Part shown: one piece after another, positions 56,953 to 64,000 of the stretch
Position numbering within the stretch: the stretch's first letter is position 1
Layout: every line of letters begins with the position of its first letter
Assembly (NCBI GenBank): GCA_033297205.1
Contig: MU859069.1
Span: 186,001 to 250,000 of the forward strand
Direction of reading: 5' to 3'
Length of the DNA stretch: 64,000 nucleotides
Source: Pseudoneurospora amorphoporcata
Taxonomy: Eukaryota; Ascomycota; Sordariomycetes; Sordariales; Sordariaceae
Made by a program: the position numbers and the translations under genes
Notes under the pieces: model-generated
Seen by the model: the letters and a program-made list of their open reading frames with translations, nothing else
What the model was told of the DNA's origin: nothing
The model's database searches: none

Positions 56953-58386
56953 ATGTTTGATCCCAACTACTCCATGGAGGATCAAGGGCAGCAGCCAGTT
57001 GCCGCTGCACCGCCGGCCAGCAATGATGATTACATGGCCCCCGACACCGACGGCTTCGATCTAGACGGCTTTCCAGAGAGCCCTCATTTGAAGATCCAAG
57101 AGCAATTACTCCGCAGCCAGCAGCAGCAACGCAACTATGTACGGCGCCATCATGTTGCACGACGACGACAGCGACATCCGTCGCACCACAAGATTCAGAA
57201 ACGCCCTTCATTAACCACGAACCCATCGGCATCGTCGTCCATGACAACCGCGGCAAGGACAACATCAGCGACATCCACAGCTTCAGCACCCGCATCCACA
57301 TCCGCATCGTCATCGGCGACAGCACCGGCATCAGCATCAGCTTCAGTACCTTCATTCCGACCCTCGTCGCGACCGATTGAACTGTCTGGAAAGACCCTAT
57401 CTCCATCCGCTCAACATGTCTTCGACAAGTTGACGCACGAGTACAGGGTCCATAACCTGCAACAGGAGGCTCTGCCATTGGAGGCCCAATCCCTTGTGCA
57501 ACAGCAACAGCAGCAACAACAACGGAAGGAGCCGGAGCAGCAGCAGCAGCAGGTGCCCTTGTCACCACCAACTGCCATGTCGCTGGTACCCGATACCGCT
57601 GCTGCTACCACTGGCGATCATCAATCTTGGGCGGGACTTGGCAGCCTCGAGGTGGATGACGGAATTGAGATGGATGATGCATTTGACCTCGAGGACGCGA
57701 AGCTTCAATCTCTACTTCCCCCTTCATTCCGCCACATCGATTACCCTTCCAGTGTCGCACCCTCAATACCAAATGCTGCTTCATCGTCTTCAGCAAATAC
57801 TTCAGAAAGTAAGGGGAAACGACCCGAAAGGAGGCAACTAAAACACAATGCCCAGACACAATCGCGGAGCATTCAAGCCCTGGTGGAGGAAATGGTCGAA
57901 ACCGGCACCCAGTGTAACGTTCGAAGTGCCCCTCTTCCAGCGCCATCAGCACCCGTTCTGTCGACATTAGACGACCTGAAAGTCGACCACGGCTACGATT
58001 TCGCGTCAATGGAGCTGGAAGTCGACGAGCGCTATCGTGACGGAACCGTTGATGTGTTGGAGGAGGAACGGGCGCTGCTCGAGTCGATACAAGTACGCCG
58101 CGCTGGTGCTGGCAATGGACCAGCGGGTGTCCGGAAACACACGGTCGAGGGAACTCTCCCTCTCCGTTACCAGCTGTCGGCCGAGGCAGCCATGCGATGC
58201 GCGACCGTGGTACGGAGTCGGCCCCGAATGCGCAGGCGAAAAGAGCACGGAACAGGTAGTGTGACCTCGTCGGTTGCGTATTCGACCAATTCGTCTCCCA
58301 TGGCACAGCCTGTACAACCCTCGGAACAATTGCAGTCACAATACCTACCGGCGATACCATCATCGTCATATCATACGCCGCCATAA
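56953..58386 (+). CDS. Gln/Ser-rich low-complexity protein of unknown function
   Basis: A single exon of 477 residues, ATG with A at -3. The N-terminus MFDPNYSMEDQGQQPVAAAP is followed by an acidic GFDLDGFPESPHLKIQEQLL and a His/Arg-rich patch. Next come an extended Thr/Ala/Ser tract (about 95-140), and SAQHVFDKLTHEYRVHNLQQ leading into two poly-Gln runs. Another acidic patch (VDDGIEMDDAFDLEDAK) and a more structured-looking segment (SIQALVEEMVETGTQCNVRS, MELEVDERYRDGTVDVLEEE) come before a basic C-terminus (RSRPRMRRRKEH). The acidic/Gln-rich/basic mix resembles transcriptional regulators, but there is no DNA-binding domain. It lies directly upstream of wetA in the same orientation. Confidence 0.72.
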   Translation: MFDPNYSMEDQGQQPVAAAPPASNDDYMAPDTDGFDLDGFPESPHLKIQEQLLRSQQQQRNYVRRHHVARRRQRHPSHHKIQKRPSLTTNPSASSSMTTAARTTSATSTASAPASTSASSSATAPASASASVPSFRPSSRPIELSGKTLSPSAQHVFDKLTHEYRVHNLQQEALPLEAQSLVQQQQQQQQRKEPEQQQQQVPLSPPTAMSLVPDTAAATTGDHQSWAGLGSLEVDDGIEMDDAFDLEDAKLQSLLPPSFRHIDYPSSVAPSIPNAASSSSANTSESKGKRPERRQLKHNAQTQSRSIQALVEEMVETGTQCNVRSAPLPAPSAPVLSTLDDLKVDHGYDFASMELEVDERYRDGTVDVLEEERALLESIQVRRAGAGNGPAGVRKHTVEGTLPLRYQLSAEAAMRCATVVRSRPRMRRRKEHGTGSVTSSVAYSTNSSPMAQPVQPSEQLQSQYLPAIPSSSYHTPP

Positions 58387-58794
58387 GGGATATAGGTGTA
58401 CAGATTGATTCATGTTTGGGCGTGGGAGTGAGCGCATTGTCATTTTATACCCCAATTCTACGACCGCATGGGTTTGGTTCAATCGGAGTCAATTTGTGGA
58501 GCATTTCAAGGAGTTCAGCTGGGATCCAATTCTTCAATGTCAGGCATACTCGAGGGCGAACATGAAAGCGGGAACCATTTTTATGCTTTTCAATCACAGG
58601 CTGTGAGATTCAGGGTCGTTCAACTGCAAGGGTATTAATGATTCTGGCCTAGGGTTTGCGACAATCATAGAGTTGAATGGGGGAGATCCTGACGGTCATT
58701 TTTGGTCGGGGTTCAGCACCCTGGGACGCCAAAGGATTTTCTGGATAAACATACCGTCATTTTGCATAACGGCTCGGGCCTGGTGGTCGAGTCT

Positions 58795-58825
58795 TTTTTT
58801 TTTTTTTTTTTTTTCTTTTTTTTTT
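58795..58825. repeat. Poly-T tract (20 + 10 T)
   Basis: A T20 run, one C, then T10. A simple-sequence tract in the spacer. Confidence 0.85.
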
Positions 58826-59830
58826 CCATTGGAAAGATGTCTGAGGAAAAAGGAGCATCTATGTACATGAAATGCTCTAGATTGGGGGACATAACGGGAT
58901 TGTTTCATACAATTGTCAGACGGGCGCTCACAGCCTCTATTCCTTTGTCGATAGACGGGTACAAATAGCTCATCCCTTGGGTGGATCGATATCGAATGAC
59001 AAGTGATGACACACCGTCCCGAAGTTCGGGGGCCCATGTGACAAAACAAACTTGGTGTGCGCCTTCTTCCTCCCTGTATTGGAACCAGGACCCTGCTGAC
59101 GACTAGGCATGATGGCGTGGCAGTACCTGCGCAAGAAGCTCTCGCCCCCGTTGCCGATGACAACCATCAATCAGCACAGTATAAACAAGGAGAATCGGGG
59201 CAGGAAAACAAGCATGTTGCTATTCGTATAAGGAACGACAATGCTTTACCCTGTCTCACCTTGCACCCCACGGCACATTCCAGACCTCGGTGTGGGGCGG
59301 AGCTCTTTATATCGAGGTGAGCAAGAAGGAACGACGCCCTCTGGACTCCCTCGACTCTGCTGAATGGTTGACAAAGAAAGGGATTCTTTTTATGATCCTG
59401 GCGTGTTTGCCCCGAGCTCCCTCCGAGCTGTACCATGTCATCGACGAATAGTGCCCGCCATTGCCCACCATGTCCTCTTCGGTAAGATCTCGAGAGAGAA
59501 TTGGAATGGATCGCACCAGCATTCCTCGCCCCTGCGAGCTCGCATACAAATGTCTAGCACATGCCTCTCGATCTCCAATCCTTACATGAATTTTCACTTC
59601 ATATTTTCTCGTTGCCGGGGCAAGCTGGATTTGTTGACTTTTCGGCCAGTGCAGACATATCCCCTTATGCCTGCTTCCCTGTCAACAACTTTCTTCGCCA
59701 TGGTTTGCATCCGCAGCATAACAACATCATCCCGTCACCAACAAGGCTATTATCAAACACGCCGCCCTTATGCGGTTGGAACACAATATACAAGCAACAG
59801 CATACAAGCTCCATACGAGCCAACCTTATA

Positions 59831-59852
59831 GAAGCAGCAGCAGCAGCAGCAG
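59831..59852. repeat. GCA/CAG trinucleotide run before wetA
   Basis: Seven GCA units end about a dozen bases before the wetA ATG. They are in the presumed 5' leader, so they are not part of the protein as called. Confidence 0.75.
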
Positions 59853-59864
59853 CATCCACCCACA

Positions 59865-62696
59865 ATGGTTACCGTCCAAGGGATGTCCTTCGCGGTTGGC
59901 GATTTGCCCCTCGGCGAGAACAAAGGAGGCGACAACGCCTTCTGTTGGCAGGACGCAGCGACGAACGACGCGGGATCGGCAGATTTCTTTGAGCAGTTTG
60001 TGGTGCTGGACGACCATGGCCCGGACCACTCACCCTCTCCGCCTTTTACGGGTGAAGAAGGAGGAGGAGCGGAAGGAGGACGAGGAGGCAACGAAAGCTT
60101 TGAGAAACTGTGCCGAGAAGCTCTCGAGTCTTCCTTGTCGCCACCTCTCACCTCACTGAGCTGCCCTCCTCTCGATAACCATCCCTCTGCTGAGCAATCA
60201 TTAGGCGTAGGGAACCACGCCCGTGCGAGTGTTGTAGCTAATCATTTCACGGCTTCTGGACGTCTCGGTCGTTTTTCTTCCGCCAAATTCCCACCGCAGC
60301 ACCGTCAACTCCGAGCAGGATCGCACGTGGACCTCAGCAACATGGATTGTCAGTACAGCCAACAGCAGCACCAATTCGTTATAGCCGAACAAAGAGAAGT
60401 CAATTCCATCCTCGGCACCGGTTACAGCCAGGAGGGACCGGGCTCCGGTGGTTCCATCTCCGACTCGGAGCTGTTGAGACTTGAGGGCCTGACGGTGAAC
60501 GGCAGTGGCTCACCACGCATACATCTTCCACCATCGTCTGCATCGGTCCCTCCTTCGCCTCATCTTCAGCCTGGATCTGCCTCGACCAGTCCGCGCAAGT
60601 CCCGGCTCGAGGCATTCTACACAAAGATCAGGAACAAGGCGGCTAATCTCCATGGCAACAAACAACAGAAACAGCACCCTGCCACAACAGCAGCACCAGT
60701 AGTAACTTTGTCAATGCCCTCAGCTATGGGTACGTCACCCAACAAGATGACGGCTCGTCCAAGGCCACACAATCTCAGTCTTGTGAGGCCGGAGATACCG
60801 CTATCCCCTCCATTGACGGGACAGATGGCCGTTGAGCAAAACGGCAGCAATGACGGCCACAGCGCACACCTGTTCAACACGGAATTTATGGATGATCCGT
60901 TCATGGACATCTCCTGCAACCTGTCTCTACCGATGCACACTCCGATCCAGACGCCGCATCAGCAACATCAGAGCATTCCGGTTCCCGTCACCACCGCCGC
61001 TGTCGATAACTCGTGGCAATTCAGCGTCAGTGGACCGCCGCCGACTACGCCTGCTAACCCCATCGGTGGTGTTTCATCTTCCGCCACCGAGTTGCATCCC
61101 ATTTACGCAAGCACTCTCAATGATAGCAACTGGTGGGACCAAGCCGTAGAAGACGCCATGGACACGGATCCCGACCCGTCGTCTTCGTCCTTCCACATGG
61201 GAGCCAATGCCTCCAACACTCGCGAGGCCACGCTGAATCTGCAAATGGCTCTCCAGCAGCTTCACGACCAGGGAAGCTTTGATGAGCATCATTTCGGACT
61301 AGACACCTCAGGGCTGGTTATGCACATGCCCCAACCTACGTCTCGGGTTTCGTTGCATCATAACCAGCAGCAGCAGCAGCAGCAACACCTGAACCAATCC
61401 CAATCCCAAGCGCAAGCACAAGCACACGCAGCCGCTCAACTCCTGCTAGCACAACAGCAATACATTTCCAGCCACGGCGGAAAGCCCGACGACGGCTTAC
61501 CTTCGCAGTCCTCTTCATCAACCAGTACGACAACCACCACCACCACCGCCCGTTCCCGCCGCCCCAAACCCCGGGCCCCCAGCTCCGGCGCCTCGCGCCT
61601 ACCCTCCTACCAAACATCTCCGCGCAAAGTGCGCGCCGTCAGTCGTTCGTCGCGGGAATCGAGTCCAACCAGGAGCTCCCAACAGCCCAGTTCGGGCAAC
61701 CTAGCAGTTCCAGACACTAATCCCGCCAGCGGCATCAGCGGAAGTGGCCGTCAACGTCTCCACCGCCGTAGCGCTTCCATGCAAAACATCAACAACCACA
61801 ACCACCATTCCTCCTCCACTACGCCAGGGTTGGGATTGATGTCCCCCGCCGCAGTCCGCAAGCGCAAATCTTTCACCACCGGTGGCCGCGGACACGCTTC
61901 ATCCGCTTCCTTGTCCTTGTCCGCTGGGTCGAGACTGAGCCATGCCGCGAGCCATGAGGATTTGGGGGCGAGTGCGAGTGCGTTTGCGGCTGCTATCGGG
62001 GCTAGTGGACGGGTAGTACCCGAGGACGGACCTAGGAGATTGACTAGTTCGGCGTCGACTTCTAGCTTGCCTGGCGGTAATAGTTCCGGGCGGTTTACGC
62101 CTTTGAATGGGTTGAATATGAATATGAACGGCTTTCACGGTCATCATCATGGGGTTATCGGGTATCCGCCTATGCCGCCCCTTCCTCCTCAACATCAACA
62201 TCAACATCACGGCTTGCCTCACCACTCCCACCACATTCATCCCTCTAAACAACTCCCGATGCACCCCTCCTCTTCGCGGCACTCACCCTCAAAATCCAAG
62301 CCTCGATCTTCATCAGCCTCCAAATCCCATTTCCATTCCCAGTCATCTTCCAACAACCACTCCTCTACCGGCAACGGAGGGGGCAGCAGCGGAGGAGGAA
62401 TAGGTTTCGTAAACTTCACACCCCTCGACCACCACACTCTAATGTCCGGTGTCGCGCCCTCTGGTTCCTCCAAGACCAAAGCGCGGAGGGAAAGAGAGGC
62501 GGCGGAGCAGAGGAGAAAACTGAGCGAGGTGATGGTGAAAGTTGTGGAGGCGGCGGGCGGGGATGTTCGAAAACTGGGGGAGTTGGGCGTTGGGGATATG
62601 GAGTTGCCTTTGGAAGGTCTCGCGCATTCGCAGGGTTTCGAGGAGGGCACGGGAATACAGGGGATGTATGGACATGGAAGCGGGAATAGGAATTAG
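59865..62696 (+). CDS. wetA: WetA-type developmental regulator of conidial maturation
   Basis: A single exon of 943 residues; start MVTVQGMSFAVGDLPLGE with context CCACAATGG. The N-terminal ADFFEQFVVLDD is a WetA-like block. The conserved C-terminal ESC1/WetA domain (about 846-905) has GFVNFTPLDHHTLMSGVAPS followed by GSSKTKARREREAAEQRRKL and VVEAAGGDVRKL. The long middle is Ser/Pro/Gln/His-rich with Gln and Gln-Ser/Gln-Ala runs. WetA acts late in asexual development as a nuclear regulator of spore-wall and metabolic genes in Aspergillus and relatives. In Neurospora-like fungi the ortholog is larger, as here. The Lys/Arg-rich segment (KTKARRERE) is the likely DNA-binding part. Confidence 0.9.
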   Translation: MVTVQGMSFAVGDLPLGENKGGDNAFCWQDAATNDAGSADFFEQFVVLDDHGPDHSPSPPFTGEEGGGAEGGRGGNESFEKLCREALESSLSPPLTSLSCPPLDNHPSAEQSLGVGNHARASVVANHFTASGRLGRFSSAKFPPQHRQLRAGSHVDLSNMDCQYSQQQHQFVIAEQREVNSILGTGYSQEGPGSGGSISDSELLRLEGLTVNGSGSPRIHLPPSSASVPPSPHLQPGSASTSPRKSRLEAFYTKIRNKAANLHGNKQQKQHPATTAAPVVTLSMPSAMGTSPNKMTARPRPHNLSLVRPEIPLSPPLTGQMAVEQNGSNDGHSAHLFNTEFMDDPFMDISCNLSLPMHTPIQTPHQQHQSIPVPVTTAAVDNSWQFSVSGPPPTTPANPIGGVSSSATELHPIYASTLNDSNWWDQAVEDAMDTDPDPSSSSFHMGANASNTREATLNLQMALQQLHDQGSFDEHHFGLDTSGLVMHMPQPTSRVSLHHNQQQQQQQHLNQSQSQAQAQAHAAAQLLLAQQQYISSHGGKPDDGLPSQSSSSTSTTTTTTTARSRRPKPRAPSSGASRLPSYQTSPRKVRAVSRSSRESSPTRSSQQPSSGNLAVPDTNPASGISGSGRQRLHRRSASMQNINNHNHHSSSTTPGLGLMSPAAVRKRKSFTTGGRGHASSASLSLSAGSRLSHAASHEDLGASASAFAAAIGASGRVVPEDGPRRLTSSASTSSLPGGNSSGRFTPLNGLNMNMNGFHGHHHGVIGYPPMPPLPPQHQHQHHGLPHHSHHIHPSKQLPMHPSSSRHSPSKSKPRSSSASKSHFHSQSSSNNHSSTGNGGGSSGGGIGFVNFTPLDHHTLMSGVAPSGSSKTKARREREAAEQRRKLSEVMVKVVEAAGGDVRKLGELGVGDMELPLEGLAHSQGFEEGTGIQGMYGHGSGNRN

Positions 62697-64000
62697 GCTG
62701 GGAGTCGGATGGTTTTGAAGCTATGTATTGCATGATGTTGATGAGTTGATGCCCGTGATGCTTGGCTCCGAGCGCGAGCAAGCGAAGGGACATGATTGAG
62801 ATGACACGATGCGATGATGCTGTGATGGTATTGAGTACCTCTTCCCCAATTCCTTTGATCTTCTTCTACCATGTTACCACCACAATTTGTTATCCTGTTT
62901 TTGAACAAAGCTTTTTTTCTTTTTTCCTTCTTTCGTCTGTCATTCTCGATCAAGTTCTGCGACGGTGTTTTCTTCCGGCTGTACCTCAAAAATTTGTCTT
63001 AATCAACCTTATCTTCGCTCATTCTTTTTTCTTGCCCGTTCACTTTACCCACTTTTGTTTACCTAGTTGCGTTCTCTTGTTTCGCGGATGGACTTGAAGG
63101 ACCAAAAAAAGTGGATGTCGAGGCGGATTGCTTTTGCACGGTAGAACAGCAGAGGAGAAGTCCCCGCGGACTGATAAAACGTGAGTCAAGGCAACGGATT
63201 GTCGTTTGGAGATAGTTTATAGGAAGCTCTGGCAGAGTGGAAGAGAATCACACATTGCGAAGTAGTACATGCCTCAGCAGTGCGAAACATCTTTAAAGGC
63301 TTACCTCCATCATGATTGTAGAAAGACCCATCCATGGCTTTGATTTCAGTTTTCCGTTCTGCTTTGGTGTTTGTTCTACCAAATAACGACAAGCATCCTG
63401 CATTATGAAGTTCAACCGAGAAAAATATACTCACAGGCTTGAGGATTCTATTCCCGGTAGCCCGGAAACCCACAGATATATGGGTACTTCGGCTTCCTCC
63501 AGGTTTCCGTGATGGTTGAGAGTCAACTGGTTTTTGTATCCACCAGAGACCAGTCCGAGGAGTATCAGGTTGGTATAATAAATAAATGTTAACAACCAGG
63601 GCAGAAAAGCGCATAACGGCGCCAAGCACAACGGTTGCGATCTAGAACATTGCTGTCAATTTCCAGTTTCAACTTTCAAGCTTCCCGCAATGCCTCGATC
63701 TTGAAACTCGCAAGTGCTGCTTTGAGACTCCTCCTTTCTTTTTTTTTTTTTTTTCCGTCTTTCTTGCTTCCCAATCAAGGGCGGTGAGGCTTCAGAAAAC
63801 AAAACCCTGAATTAAGGGACTCGGAGGCACAATGACGGAAGGCGAAGCGTTTTACAAACCCACAGCGGGCTGACTGAGCCAACACCCACCGGCCAGCACG
63901 GAACACCAAGGGCCAGCAGCAGCCAGTGTTTGATCAGCATGAAGATCCGTGGTTGGGCTAAGCTTTGAAGGGTGCAAAGTCGAGTGGGTGGATGGGGGAG
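62697..64000. other. Intergenic region to the right edge
   Basis: wetA 3' region and following spacer. A minus-strand frame near 63431-63631 contains a hydrophobic stretch ending at a GTGAGT donor, but no start or partner exon could be fixed. A T17 run occurs near 63738-63754. Confidence 0.35.

Larger units (their letters stand above)
58387..59864. other. Intergenic region and wetA leader
   Basis: Spacer of 1.5 kb. It contains the poly-T tract near 58795 and, immediately before the wetA ATG, a GCA-repeat run. Several ATGs lie in the putative leader (for example 59561 and 59770). No gene recognised. Confidence 0.4.

Noticed and set aside
63431..63631. A minus-strand frame with a hydrophobic segment.
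   Set aside because: It lacks an ATG, and two frames are equally open. No partner exon was found downstream of the GTGAGT donor.

Overview
The window reads as a nuclear genome segment of a filamentous ascomycete, most likely a Neurospora/Sordaria-like member of the Sordariales (inference). Genes have few, mostly short introns (about 50-125 nt; one of 232 nt) with GTANGT-type donors and CTAAC/CTGAC branch sites. Start codons have A at -3, both strands carry genes, and intergenic spacers are long. The families present are eukaryotic or fungal: IMP3, UTP25, eIF3f, Cwf18, bL17m, Mic12, ALA dehydratase, WetA. No transposon, virus or CRISPR was recognised, and no rRNA or tRNA gene was seen by eye.

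Layout. 0-7 kb: truncated 5' end of a mitochondrial-protein gene (minus), IMP3, then a very large transporter gene interrupted by two in-frame TAG codons. 7.6-13.5 kb: an IphP-like tyrosine phosphatase, a small basic His/Thr/Arg-rich protein and an unknown disordered protein whose first intron is best explained as GC-AG. 16-23 kb: ALA dehydratase (heme) and a membrane acyltransferase. 23-25 kb: a long poly-T tract and four degenerate copies of an unidentified repeat. 25.6-30.6 kb: a mitochondrial PPR protein and, divergently, splicing factor Cwf18, facing a ZCCHC10/RS-rich gene. 32-46 kb: a housekeeping cluster of an R3H-SUZ RNA-binding protein, eIF3f, UTP25, bL17m and Mic12, then a secreted or type I membrane protein. 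46-53 kb: unknown genes including a spliced BTB-plus-membrane protein. 57-63 kb: a Gln-rich unknown gene and wetA, the conidial maturation regulator.

The most interesting signal is at 2309-7096. The frame runs continuously through two UAG codons to give about 1558 residues with a 12-helix MFS-type domain. The second UAG lies exactly between helices 6 and 7. Both UAGs sit in predicted RNA hairpin loops, the first on a short stem and the second on a 15-pair stem. This is the signature of sexual-stage A-to-I editing (UAG to UGG, Trp) known in Fusarium and Neurospora, and it resembles the edited MFS gene AMD1 of Fusarium. It is a hypothesis from sequence only.

Functionally the window mixes ribosome biogenesis (IMP3, UTP25), translation (eIF3f), mitochondrial expression and structure (PPR, bL17m, Mic12), splicing (Cwf18 and the ZCCHC10-like protein), heme synthesis and development (WetA, the putative edited transporter). 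They are not an operon; each appears to have its own promoter. Exon boundaries were deduced by reading splice signals and checking phase by hand.
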